63,265 nt of DNA from Anaerolineae bacterium. Its GTDB lineage: Bacteria; Chloroflexota; Anaerolineae; Aggregatilineales; Phototrophicaceae. Each line of letters begins with the position of its first letter. Positions within the stretch are counted from its first letter, which is position 1. The translations under genes were made by a program, and so were the position numbers. The DNA lies in assembly GCA_022843745.1 (NCBI GenBank), contig JALHNB010000041.1:1-63265 (forward strand). Reading direction: 5' to 3'. The notes under the pieces are model-generated. The model did not search any database, was not told the DNA's origin, and worked only from the letters and a program-made list of their open reading frames with translations. This document shows, piece after piece, positions 18,799 through 28,077 of this stretch.

Positions 18799-20757
18799 TT
18801 AGCCTTTTAGGCTGCCTGCGGTCAAACCTTCGACCAGATAACGCTGTGCGTAGATGTAGATAATCACGACTGGGACTGCCATCAGGATCGACGCGGCCAT
18901 GAGCTGACCCCAGGGGAGAATATCGCCCACGACCAATGATTGAAGTCCGATAGGCAAGGTTCTGAGTGATTCGCTGGTGATAAATACAAACGCGAACAGG
19001 AACTCATTCCAGGCGTTGGTGAAAGCAAAGAGCGTCACTGATAGCAGCGCAGGGGCGGCTAACGGCAGCGTGATCTTCCAGAAAGCAACGATCCGGCTGG
19101 CTCCATCGATCATGGCGGCTTCTTCCAGATCAACTGGAATCGACCTGAAATAACCGAGCATTACCCACGTCGCAAAGGGCAGGAGGAATGTGGGATAGGT
19201 CGCAATCAATGCCCCATAACTGTTAATGAGGTTCAGGCTGGTCAGAGTTTGGTAAAGCGGGATGAATAACAACGTTCCTGGCAATAGATACGTGATGAGC
19301 AGGAATGTTGTGAGTAAACCAGACCCCAGGAATTTGAGACGAGCCAGCGCGTAAGCCGATAGTGCCGCTAATGAAACGGATACGACGGTGCTGGACAAGG
19401 CAACAATGACCGTATTACGGAACCAGGTCAGAAATGGAGTAGCCTGTAGCAGGGATGTATATTGTTCGGCTGTCCAGGGATCAGGCCAGAAAATGGATAC
19501 ACGTTGGCTGATCTGTGGCGTGGTTTTAAACGACGTTATGATGACCCAATAGAATGGAAAAACCACAAATATCAGGATTGGCAATAGAATCAGTAGGCGC
19601 ATAACCAGACTCATGCGTTCGCGTTCTGCTTGCTTAAAGAGTCCCCTACCATCTGTTTTGACCCTTTTAGCGATTGCTTTAGACAGCGCTTCGAAGCCTT
19701 TCAGAACCAGTTCGAACGGCAGGAAGAACAAATCCATTGCCCACGCGATGAAACGTCCGGCTAGCTCCAAAATCCGATCACTGATGCTGGCTTTTCGGCT
19801 TTCAGCGGCATTGCTATCGTCCCGTCGCATGAATTTTGATAGCAACCAGATTAACACCGCCATGAGTGGCGCAACACTGAGTGCAATAGCTACGCCTGGG
19901 CCATATTGCAGAGATCGAACGGCTTTTTCGTAGGCCAGAATCGAGTAGACACGGGTCGCACCGCCTGGGCCACCACCTGTCATCAAGAAGATCAGGCCAA
20001 ACGAGTTGAATGTTGAGATAAATGACAGCAGGAGCGTCACCACAATCACATAGCGAAGTCCGGGCAGGGTAATGTGCTGAAAGCGTTTGATCACATTCGC
20101 GCCATCCACCTCTGCGGCTTCCAGTTGCTCACGGTCAATCGCCTTAAGCCCGGACAGCAGGAGTATGGTATAGAAAGGAATGCCTTTCCAAACATTGACC
20201 GTGATGACACTAGACATCGCTAGATAGGGATCAGAAAGCCATCCAAGCGGCTTATCAATGAGTCCGAGTCCCATCAGGATGGGGTTCAAACCGCCGAAAA
20301 TGGGATCATAAATGCTTTTCCAGGCCAGTGCAGTCACAATTTCCGGGACAATCCAGGGCAGCAGCATGATGCCAGTCAGAATATTGCGCATCGGCAGGCG
20401 GCTGTTCAGCACGAGGGCGATAATCATCCCGACGGCAAACTTGACCGCGAGCGATATAAGCGTGAACTGAATAGTATTCTGCATCGACAACAGGTAATCA
20501 CTGTTGGTAAACAGTTTTTCATAGTTCCTCATGCCGACGTACACTGTCTCGCCTGTTAGAAAATTCAGCGAGGTTGTGCTGAGGGTGATGGCGTTGATGA
20601 ACGGGTAGACGATTAGCCCCCCCATTATCACCACCATTGGTAGCACGAATAACAGCGCCACTTTCCAATCCCGCCCCAAAATCTTTGCCAGCCGCCTGGA
20701 AAAATTAACAGGTGTGGGTTGGATGGCTGGTCTACTCAACAAAACTCGATTAGCCAT
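18799..20757 (-). CDS. single-chain sugar ABC permease (MalF-MalG fusion)
   Basis: This 652-residue membrane protein has two complete BPD_transp_1 permeases in one chain. The MalF-like half (about 1-320) has the EAA loop EAAEVDGANVIKRFQHITLP and the segment TGGGPGGAT. A linker of about 65 residues with amphipathic helices follows. The MalG-like half (about 385-652) has EEAAMIDGASRIVAFWKITLP and the usual ending YLVEGLTAGSLKG. There is no stop or frameshift between them. Such permeases are normally separate genes. It follows its binding-protein gene after a hairpin. No ATPase gene is nearby, so it may share the MalK-like proteins at 44-46 kb. Confidence 0.92.
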   Translation of the reverse strand: MANRVLLSRPAIQPTPVNFSRRLAKILGRDWKVALLFVLPMVVIMGGLIVYPFINAITLSTTSLNFLTGETVYVGMRNYEKLFTNSDYLLSMQNTIQFTLISLAVKFAVGMIIALVLNSRLPMRNILTGIMLLPWIVPEIVTALAWKSIYDPIFGGLNPILMGLGLIDKPLGWLSDPYLAMSSVITVNVWKGIPFYTILLLSGLKAIDREQLEAAEVDGANVIKRFQHITLPGLRYVIVVTLLLSFISTFNSFGLIFLMTGGGPGGATRVYSILAYEKAVRSLQYGPGVAIALSVAPLMAVLIWLLSKFMRRDDSNAAESRKASISDRILELAGRFIAWAMDLFFLPFELVLKGFEALSKAIAKRVKTDGRGLFKQAERERMSLVMRLLILLPILIFVVFPFYWVIITSFKTTPQISQRVSIFWPDPWTAEQYTSLLQATPFLTWFRNTVIVALSSTVVSVSLAALSAYALARLKFLGSGLLTTFLLITYLLPGTLLFIPLYQTLTSLNLINSYGALIATYPTFLLPFATWVMLGYFRSIPVDLEEAAMIDGASRIVAFWKITLPLAAPALLSVTLFAFTNAWNEFLFAFVFITSESLRTLPIGLQSLVVGDILPWGQLMAASILMAVPVVIIYIYAQRYLVEGLTAGSLKG

Positions 20758-20945
20758 GAACGATCTCTTTCAAACTATACACAAAAGATTTGTATCACAT
20801 GCCCCACCTGGATAATCGCTTTCCGAGAGGGACAACTCACTAAAACGGTTTAAATTAAAAGAATTGGCGAAACATCGCCCAAATTTCGTGAATAATAATT
20901 TGTCTTCTACCGTAAAATGCCACGCTTCGATTAATGGAGAGGGCA

Positions 20946-20969
20946 AGAGGGCAACTCGTGTTACCCTCT
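20946..20969 (-). promoter_or_regulatory. hairpin between binding-protein and fused-permease genes
   Basis: AGAGGG.AAC pairs with GTT.CCCTCT around a four-base loop (one internal mismatch), just after the binding-protein stop. It has no U tract. Equivalent hairpins occupy the same operon position at 11210-11249 and 48275-48302, which suggests they set binding-protein excess. Confidence 0.5.
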
Positions 20970-20987
20970 CGTAGATTCAGCCTTGAA

Positions 20988-22397
20988 TTAGGGCTGGGCA
21001 ATACCACCTTCTTCAAAGATGTCCACGATTTTCTGATGAGCATCTTTTACGGCATCGGCAGGGTTCATGCGGCCAGAGGTAATATTCGCAACCATCTGCT
21101 CGACAATACCCTGTGCGCGAATGGCATCAATCGCGGCATTCGGATTGGCAGGCCATGAAGAGCCAATAAATGGATTTTCAATGCTGACCTGTTCCTTAAT
21201 GATCGCAAAGTTGGGATCGGCTGCCAGCAGTTCTTCAGTCCACAGATTCTCGTAGGCAGGCATGAACAAACCTCCTGCTACAGCAGACATTGGAGTGAAG
21301 TTCACTGGATCGAGGAGGTTCAGGCTCAATTCTTTCGCTAGGTCGGCGTTTGGCGCACCTTTAAAGACAGTCAACCAACCACCAATACCACCGCCGCGTT
21401 GATCAATGTTGGCAGGGCCGAACGGCGCGACCAGCAGTAATGTATTGGCAAAGAGTTCGGGGTCATTGAGCTTGGATGCCGCATACACGCTGAAGGCGTT
21501 ATGGGTATAACCAATGGTACTGGCAAGGTAGGCTTCATTGTTGCTGATGTCTGTCCAACTGAGGACACCGGGAGGGATCATAGGTGCATACATTTCACTG
21601 GTGTAGGTTTCTGCCAGCCACTCAACCGCCGCAAGCGTTTCCGGCGAATCGAATTGGACAATCTGCCCGGTTTCATCGGTGAAGTGACCTCCAAATGAGT
21701 TGATAACGCTCATCAGGAAACCAAAGCCATCGCCACTTTGGTTAGGCGTGAGACCCCAGCCCCAGAATTCATTATCCGGGTCGGACATGGCGAGAGCTGC
21801 ATCACGGCGTTGATCGTAGGTTACGAGGTCAGTGGCAGGATCGACGCCGATTTCTGCAAGCTTATCACCACGAACAAAATATCCGGTGGTGTTGGCGATA
21901 AGCGGAACCGCTTCCCATGCGCCATCGAATTGGGCAACTTTCGCTGCGTTTGTGCCCGGCATGATCTGACCATAACTGCTGACGGCTTCATCAACAACAT
22001 CCGTGACATCTTCCAGCAAGCCCAGCACGTGCATCTGCGAGATACTGACGTTACTGGTGTAGGCGAGGTCGGGAGGATTACCGGCAGCAACAGCAGCCTG
22101 AAGTTTCCCCATAAAATCACCAAACGATTCAGGATTGGTTGTAGAAATGTCGAGATCGACCCCTTTATCCGCTGCAAACCGGGTAACAGTCTCGCGGAAC
22201 AGAGTCTGAGCCTCTTCAAAGTACTCGGTGCGGTGGATGACCGTGAGCGTACCAGCAGCGCCTTCGGGTAGAGGCAGCGGTGTCGGGGTGGGGGCATCTT
22301 GCGCTAGCGCGAGTCCGCTGGTTGCTGCCAGCATTGCTGCGCTTGTACCAGCCGCAGCCCGCAGGAAATCTCTACGGGTCATTGTCTTTTTGTTCAT
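20988..22397 (-). CDS. extracellular sugar-binding protein, family 1, Tat-exported
   Basis: This 469-residue secreted receptor begins with a twin-arginine signal (TRRDFLRAAAG, Arg8-Arg9) and a hydrophobic stretch ending in ALAQ, then a Pro/Thr-rich spacer before the mature domain. The body fits SBP_bac_1 (carbohydrate importers). The ATG at 22397 was chosen because TTAGGA and AGGAGA lie just upstream; the in-frame extension to 22469 is not coding-like. The hairpin downstream separates it from the fused permease. The ligand is not predictable, perhaps mannan oligosaccharides given the broken GH5 gene. Confidence 0.88.
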   Translation of the reverse strand: MNKKTMTRRDFLRAAAGTSAAMLAATSGLALAQDAPTPTPLPLPEGAAGTLTVIHRTEYFEEAQTLFRETVTRFAADKGVDLDISTTNPESFGDFMGKLQAAVAAGNPPDLAYTSNVSISQMHVLGLLEDVTDVVDEAVSSYGQIMPGTNAAKVAQFDGAWEAVPLIANTTGYFVRGDKLAEIGVDPATDLVTYDQRRDAALAMSDPDNEFWGWGLTPNQSGDGFGFLMSVINSFGGHFTDETGQIVQFDSPETLAAVEWLAETYTSEMYAPMIPPGVLSWTDISNNEAYLASTIGYTHNAFSVYAASKLNDPELFANTLLLVAPFGPANIDQRGGGIGGWLTVFKGAPNADLAKELSLNLLDPVNFTPMSAVAGGLFMPAYENLWTEELLAADPNFAIIKEQVSIENPFIGSSWPANPNAAIDAIRAQGIVEQMVANITSGRMNPADAVKDAHQKIVDIFEEGGIAQP

Positions 22398-23247
22398 AAT
22401 TCCTAATCTCCTGAATAGAATTTTCTTTAAATAACATTTGGAAAGCGAAACGAACAGCGCTTTTTCCAAATTCCCTGTTTCTATAAGCGTTCAACGGCGT
22501 TTTAGGAATACAAACTCCTTTACTTCTTATTGAGGGCGTTGGCTTGAGATCAGCGTATAGTCCATTGATAACCTAACCAGATCCCTAATCTGCTCAGGTC
22601 TAATTATTGAAGGAAGTACAAGCTATTGTGTGTGGACGGGAAACTCATCGAGAGACAAATATCGACTCTTTTTCTCTATCAGAAATGCAGAAGCAGACGC
22701 TCTATCTAGGATGAGGGATCAATGAATGCGATGAAGGCAGCAGCGTTGCTAGTCGCTCATGTCAACAGAGTTGTGTAAAGGTTTAAAATCAAAGCAATAT
22801 TTAAAATCAATATTATTGTACACTACATCCTTCAATATTCTGGGAGCGATCCCAAGACTGAAGCAAATCATAACAAAAACATCATCTGTTTGTCAAACAG
22901 GATGCCCACGCAGATGCTTTTTGCAATTGTATACGGTTTTTGCGTTAAACGGTGAAATTTGGTGAATATTGCATAAATAAACATAACTTAGAAATACGAA
23001 AATGCGGAAAATCTCAATAGAATTGGGAAATGAAAAATCAAAATTCGAAAGGATATTTTTTAGCCCTCACCATATCCCCATTAGTCTTGACTGATTCTAT
23101 CATCCCATCACCCTTGACTTGAATCCATTTTCGCATCAGTATGAATCGCGAAACCTTATCATAGGGCGAGCGTAGGATGTCCGTCTAATCTCGCCTATCC
23201 CATTTATGATTTAATATATTAAAATCACTTCTGTAAGGAGAATTGAA
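22398..23247. other. AT-rich intergenic region between divergent genes
   Basis: The 850 bases between the binding-protein start (minus) and the surface-protein start (plus) hold no convincing gene. A 68-codon frame at 22759-22965 lacks a ribosome binding site. Promoters for both neighbours must lie here. The only symmetric element seen is GATTTAATATATTAAAATC at 23208-23226, a near-perfect inverted repeat 22 bases before the surface-protein start and overlapping its likely -10 region. Confidence 0.5.
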
Positions 23248-26070
23248 ATGCTTAAGCGCTATATCATCCTATTGATTGCGCTCTTTTGGGTGTCACTTGT
23301 CGGGCTACCGGCTGGCGCTCAGGAAGGCGCAGCAATTACGATTACCAATCCAGCAGCCAATCAGGAACTGGATACCAGCACGGTTATAACCGTCGCCGGA
23401 ACAGGATCAGCCCTGTTTGAAAACAGCCTGGTTGTCCAACTTCTGAATTCGGGCGGTGGAGTTCTCGCCGGACAGCCGACCACCACGAACGCACCGGAAG
23501 TGGGTGGCACAGGAAACTGGCAGGTCACGTTTACGCTCGATGGTATTCTGACTCCCACCGAGGGGCAGGTTTATGCCTTCGCGACTTCGCCCGAAGATGG
23601 TCGTGTGGTTGCCGAAGCCAGAATAAACGTGGTTTTTATGCCACCTGTTATTGTCGAGTCTCGTGTGGACATTCTGACACCCGCAGATGGTGTGGTGCTG
23701 CCCATAGATTCATCGTTTACCGTGACGGGCAGCGGCCTCTCAATCTTTGAAAACCGCATCATTGTTCAGGCATTGGACTTGAGTACCCGCGTGTTGAATG
23801 AGCAGACCGTTTTTCTGGATGAATCGGGCAATTGGACTGCGCAATTGACCGTGACGGGTGTGGAGTTTGGCTTGCGGGGATACATTTATGCTTATTCTGC
23901 CACTTCCAGAACACAGGTCACGTCCGATCAGATTAGTGTGACTTATGGCGATGTGAACAACGCGCCGCAGATCATTATCGTTAACCCACAGCCAAACCAG
24001 GTACTCGATACACGGACTCCGGTGCGTGTCAGCGGGTCGAGCCGGAGCTTATTTCAGGGTAATGTGACTGTCGCCGCTTATGATGCGAATGGTAACGTTT
24101 TGGCGCAGCAATCAACAACGGCCTCGGATATAAGCGCGAACGGCGCAGGTGGCTGGCAGGTTGATCTGAATCTGCAAAATGTACCACGCGGTACATCGGG
24201 ACGTATCAGCGCCTATTCAAATAACGCGAATGGGAGCGTAGAGATAATATCGCACGTTAACGTGATTTTTGGTCAGGGTGGGCCGATTCTGCAAATCAAC
24301 AGCCCATTGAATAATTCGATTGTCTACACAGATCGCGGCATTCGCGTGAACGGTATCGGCATCAACTTGCTGGAAAATCGGATTTTCGTGCGTGCGCTAG
24401 ATGCTAATGGCAATATTCTGGCCGAACAGATGACACGTGCATCCGCGCCCAATGCACAGGCGATCAGCGGTTGGCAGGTCGATCTCCCGGCCTTGAATGT
24501 CGCGCCAAATACACGCGGAACGATCTACGCCTTTATCACACGCTCGCTGGATGGCGCTTTGGAAGCTGAAACGCGCATCAGCGTCACTTACGGTGGCCCA
24601 TGTGTGCTGCGTAACGATTGGCCGACTTATGTCGTCGTTCGTGGCGACACCCTTTCGGGAATTGCCCGACGCACCAACAGCACCGTCGCTGAACTGACGG
24701 CGGCGAACTGCCTGAGCGATGCCAATCTTTTATTCGCGGGGCAGGTTCTGCGGATACCGCGTCTCCCCGGTACGCCACCGGTGGGCAGCCCAGCGATCAC
24801 GATTGCCGCGCCCCAATCCGGCACCGTGCTGGGTCTTAACAGCCCTGTCGCGGTCAGCGGCACTGCCAGCGGCCTTCCACAAGGGAATGTGACAGTACGG
24901 GCGCTGGATTTGAATGGCGTTGTATTGGCGCAGCAGTCGGCAGTCGTAAATGCGCCGAATATTGGCGGCGCGGGTAGCTGGCAGGCTAGTCTGATGGTGA
25001 CGACGACTCCCGGCACAATCGGCAGCATCTACGTTTTCGCGACTTCACCGAATGATAACTCTGTTGTGGCGGATGCGGTTGTGGACGTGGTTTATGGACA
25101 GGTGACGGGAGAATCGTCGATCACGATTATCAACCCGACGGCGAATTCAACGCTGAATCTCGGAAATGCGATCAATATTTCCGGCACGAGCGCGGGCTTG
25201 TACGAGAACATGATCGTCATCCGCATACTCGATAATAACGGTAATGTGCTGGCCGAAGCGGTCACGACAGCCGATGCCAACGGAAATTGGCTGCTGGATA
25301 TGCCGCTGGCGGTTGCGCCCGGTACGCGTGGCATGATCTTCGCTTATTCGACATCGCCGCTGGATGGCAGCATTGATGTATCTGATGGGGTGAACGTGAT
25401 TTTCGGTCAGGCCGTTGCAGGGCCTTTCGTGACGATCACGGATCCGCTGCCCTATGCGACGCTGGATATTGAAGAAGACATTCTCGTATCCGGGCGTGGT
25501 GGCGGCTTGTTCGAAGGCGCACTCGTCGTCCGCGCGCTAGATAATCAAGGCAACATCCTGGACGAAGAACCTGTGACCATCAACGCGACAGAAGTCGGCG
25601 GTGAAGGCGACTGGCAGGCGACTCTGCAAGTGAGCGTGAAGCCCGGCACACGCGGCGTGATCTATGCTTTCGCGACCTCAGCAGCGGATGGCAGCGTGAA
25701 TGCCTCAGCCCATACCCAGGTTGTCTTTGGCGACCCGGCTGCAAATGATCGTTTTGTCAGCATCAGCACACCGCTGCCAAACACCCCGGTTATGCTCGAA
25801 AATGGCCTGATTATCGCGGGTCGTGCAGCAGGCGCATTTGATGGAGAAATCACCATTCAAATTCGCGATCTGCAAGGTAATGTGCTGGTGTCGCAGCCGT
25901 CGGCAATCAATGCTGCGGATGCTGACGGAATCGGAGTATGGCAGGCTGCGCTGACCGTGCCTACACTCGGTACGCAAGCCGAAGTCGAAATTTACGTCTT
26001 TGTGGCATCACCCAGCGACGGCAGTGTTCTGGCTTCTGACCGCATCACGATTGTCGTCAATCAGCCGTAA
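23248..26070 (+). CDS. secreted protein: four Gmad2-like Ig repeats, LysM, four more repeats
   Basis: This 940-residue protein has a signal peptide (cleavage near GAQEG, about residue 26). Eight repeats of about 100 residues follow, each with an opening I-x-I-x-x-P, an LxxSGTA-like strand, VxVRALDxxGNVLA, GxWQAxL and a closing IYAFATSPxDGSV. They resemble the Gmad2 immunoglobulin-like fold. Between repeats 4 and 5 lies one LysM domain (VVRGDTLSGIARRTNSTVAE to LRIPRLP, about 455-505), which binds peptidoglycan-type glycans. AAGGAG stands seven bases before the ATG. Probably an envelope-bound surface protein. A terminator follows. Confidence 0.85.
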   Translation: MLKRYIILLIALFWVSLVGLPAGAQEGAAITITNPAANQELDTSTVITVAGTGSALFENSLVVQLLNSGGGVLAGQPTTTNAPEVGGTGNWQVTFTLDGILTPTEGQVYAFATSPEDGRVVAEARINVVFMPPVIVESRVDILTPADGVVLPIDSSFTVTGSGLSIFENRIIVQALDLSTRVLNEQTVFLDESGNWTAQLTVTGVEFGLRGYIYAYSATSRTQVTSDQISVTYGDVNNAPQIIIVNPQPNQVLDTRTPVRVSGSSRSLFQGNVTVAAYDANGNVLAQQSTTASDISANGAGGWQVDLNLQNVPRGTSGRISAYSNNANGSVEIISHVNVIFGQGGPILQINSPLNNSIVYTDRGIRVNGIGINLLENRIFVRALDANGNILAEQMTRASAPNAQAISGWQVDLPALNVAPNTRGTIYAFITRSLDGALEAETRISVTYGGPCVLRNDWPTYVVVRGDTLSGIARRTNSTVAELTAANCLSDANLLFAGQVLRIPRLPGTPPVGSPAITIAAPQSGTVLGLNSPVAVSGTASGLPQGNVTVRALDLNGVVLAQQSAVVNAPNIGGAGSWQASLMVTTTPGTIGSIYVFATSPNDNSVVADAVVDVVYGQVTGESSITIINPTANSTLNLGNAINISGTSAGLYENMIVIRILDNNGNVLAEAVTTADANGNWLLDMPLAVAPGTRGMIFAYSTSPLDGSIDVSDGVNVIFGQAVAGPFVTITDPLPYATLDIEEDILVSGRGGGLFEGALVVRALDNQGNILDEEPVTINATEVGGEGDWQATLQVSVKPGTRGVIYAFATSAADGSVNASAHTQVVFGDPAANDRFVSISTPLPNTPVMLENGLIIAGRAAGAFDGEITIQIRDLQGNVLVSQPSAINAADADGIGVWQAALTVPTLGTQAEVEIYVFVASPSDGSVLASDRITIVVNQP

Positions 26071-26115
26071 ACGTTAGCAGCAGCGCGTGACCCATAATTG
26101 ATGAATGTGTGAAAG

Positions 26116-26146
26116 CATCGCCGAGAGACCTGTTCTTCCGGCGATG
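26116..26146 (+). terminator. intrinsic terminator after the LysM surface protein
   Basis: CATCGCCG (26116-26123) pairs with CGGCGATG (26139-26146) around a 15-base loop and is followed by TTTGTTTCT. It lies about 45 bases after the stop. Confidence 0.6.
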
Positions 26147-26354
26147 TTTGTTTCTGGTCGATGTTTTTCTTGGCTGCCGGATCAACTTTTCGACATCTGT
26201 GCAGGCCGGACAGTGAAAACTGAGTAGTTCAAACATAATACGATCACGGGTGGAGCTTGTGTTTTTTGTAATGTCGCTGGATAACGTTTGGTACGCGGAA
26301 AGTTACTGGAAAACTGTTACGCTAAACTTCGAAACTTATTCTATAGAGGCAATC

Positions 26355-27167
26355 ATGGTTGACGCTCTAGCCAACTTATCACCTGTGCATCAAGCGTTTT
26401 TAGCAACACTGTTTACCTGGGGGGTGACAGCGCTTGGAGCGACCTCTGTCTTTTTGGTCAAAGGATTGAATCAAAAACTGCTGGACTGGATGCTGGGATT
26501 TGCCGGAGGCGTTATGATCGCGGCAAGTTTTTGGTCGCTTCTCTCACCAGCGATTGAAATGGCTCAGGCTCAAGGTGCTATACCTTGGCTTCCCCCTGCT
26601 GTGGGGTTTTTGCTGGGTGGTTTGTGCTTGCGGGGGATAGATTTGATATTACCCCATCTTCATATTGGCGCACCTATCCAGGAATCGGAGGGTATCAAGA
26701 CCACCTGGCAGCGCTCAATTCTGTTGGTGCTTGCGATTACGCTTCATAACATCCCCGAAGGGTTGGCTGTTGGTGTGGCCTTTGGTGCGGCGGCAATCGG
26801 CCTGGAATCTGCCAGCCTTGCCGGGGCGGTATCCCTAGCAATTGGCATCGGTTTGCAAAATTTCCCCGAAGGTGTTGCTGTCGCCATGCCGCTGCGCCGT
26901 GAGGGGATGTCGCGCTTAAAAAGCTTCTGGTATGGGCAGCTCTCGGCATTGGTCGAGCCAGTAGCGGGGGTAATCGGCGCTGCTGCGGTGCTGGTCGCGC
27001 GACCTCTTTTGCCTTATGCCTTGAGTTTTGCCGCTGGTGCTATGATTTTTGTCGTCGTTGAAGAAGTAATCCCGGAATCTCACCGTGAAGGTAACACAGA
27101 TTTGGCAACGATGGGTGTGCTGCTAGGCTTCACGGTGATGATGGTGCTGGATGTAGCATTGGGATGA
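26355..27167 (+). CDS. ZIP-family metal transporter (ZupT-like)
   Basis: This 270-residue inner-membrane protein has eight predicted helices. The two metal-binding helix motifs are HNIPEG (about residue 131) and QNFPEG (about 173), and [11 protein letters not shown] forms the third cluster. The cytoplasmic loop is short, with one HLHIG. It imports zinc or other divalent metals. The ATG at 26355 is preferred over an upstream in-frame ATG at 26250 because the extra 35 residues are not part of the family and GAGGC lies before 26355. Single gene, no metal regulator nearby. Confidence 0.88.
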   Translation: MVDALANLSPVHQAFLATLFTWGVTALGATSVFLVKGLNQKLLDWMLGFAGGVMIAASFWSLLSPAIEMAQAQGAIPWLPPAVGFLLGGLCLRGIDLILPHLHIGAPIQESEGIKTTWQRSILLVLAITLHNIPEGLAVGVAFGAAAIGLESASLAGAVSLAIGIGLQNFPEGVAVAMPLRREGMSRLKSFWYGQLSALVEPVAGVIGAAAVLVARPLLPYALSFAAGAMIFVVVEEVIPESHREGNTDLATMGVLLGFTVMMVLDVALG

Positions 27168-27229
27168 TGAACTCATGTATTGATAGAGAAAAGTCCCAAT
27201 CGTTTGACATCCAGATTACGAAAAATTAA

Positions 27230-27922
27230 CTATTTCGCGTAAGCATAGTATTTCGGATAATCGCCGACCAGTAAATGCAGCGGCGGCTCATCTTCTTCGA
27301 TCTCGGAAAAACGTTCCAGCGTTTCCAGGAAGCAGTTGTCGGTGTAGTCGTCGTTCACCAACGATACCTCACCGCACAGCACTTTCTCGCCTTCTGCCCA
27401 GAAGTTGTGATAGATGCCAGTGGTCAGGGTGATGCTCTCGCCAGGCTTGAGCGCCACAATATGCCCTGACGGAAAAGTGTGCTGAACCCCATCCAGGCTC
27501 ACCGTCACGTCGGTGTCGGCTAATTTTTCGTCCTCGTTGGAGTTATAAATCTGAATCATCAGTGTGCCGCCGCCGCGATTGATGATGTCCTCAGTTTTGA
27601 TCCAGTGAAAATGCAGTGGATTCATTTGGTTGATGCCGACGAGCAGCAGTTTTTCGCAGTAAACCTTGCCACGCGCTGTTTTCAGATTTTCGGCGCTGCC
27701 GTTACGGATGGTGAATAGCGATAAACCATAGCTGACATAATCGCCCCGACCAAAATCGGTAACGTCCCAGCCGAGATGATTCAGGGCAATTTCAGCAGCC
27801 TCTGGCCCTTTTTTCGCCCAATCATCCGGTGTCCAATGGGCAAATGGTGGTAAATAAAAGTGATGTTTTTTGATGAAAGCATCGCCTTCACGGATAATGG
27901 CGTTAATTTGTGAGCGTTTCAA
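27230..27922 (-). CDS. D-lyxose ketol-isomerase family (lyxose/mannose isomerase)
   Basis: This 230-residue cupin enzyme interconverts D-lyxose and D-xylulose, and often D-mannose and D-fructose. The metal site is in PLHFHWIKTEDI (two His and a Glu, about 101-111), with a further His in GIYHNFW (about 172). The TTG at 27920-27922 is chosen as start because it yields the family's usual beginning MKRSQINAII and GAGAGG lies 10 bases upstream. A 22-base tandem repeat lies in the upstream region. Cytoplasmic. Confidence 0.85.
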   Translation of the reverse strand: MKRSQINAIIREGDAFIKKHHFYLPPFAHWTPDDWAKKGPEAAEIALNHLGWDVTDFGRGDYVSYGLSLFTIRNGSAENLKTARGKVYCEKLLLVGINQMNPLHFHWIKTEDIINRGGGTLMIQIYNSNEDEKLADTDVTVSLDGVQHTFPSGHIVALKPGESITLTTGIYHNFWAEGEKVLCGEVSLVNDDYTDNCFLETLERFSEIEEDEPPLHLLVGDYPKYYAYAK

Positions 27923-27946
27923 GTTTAGATAGCCTCTCAAAATTTT

Positions 27947-28001
27947 AAAGGTGCGTTTACCAAGTCACAAAGGTGCGTTTACCAAGTCACAAAGGTGCGT
28001 T
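27947..28001. repeat. 22-base tandem repeat upstream of the isomerase
   Basis: Two exact 22-base units at 27947-27968 and 27969-27990, each starting AAAGGTGCGTTTACCAAGTC, plus an 11-base partial third unit to 28001. It lies between the isomerase start and the kinase gene's end, in the likely isomerase promoter region. Confidence 0.85.
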
Positions 28002-28077
28002 TTCTAACCCTGATAATAACGCACTCGTCTTGCGTGGAAAATAAACATGGTATGGATGGTCACAAGAAATGCTGCGA

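Noticed and set aside
22759-22965. 68-codon plus-strand frame in the large intergenic region
   Set aside because: No ribosome binding site, low-complexity AT-rich composition and no recognisable protein.
27230-27940. Longer isomerase start at 27940
   Set aside because: The six extra residues are outside the family's usual beginning, and the ribosome binding site would lie inside them.
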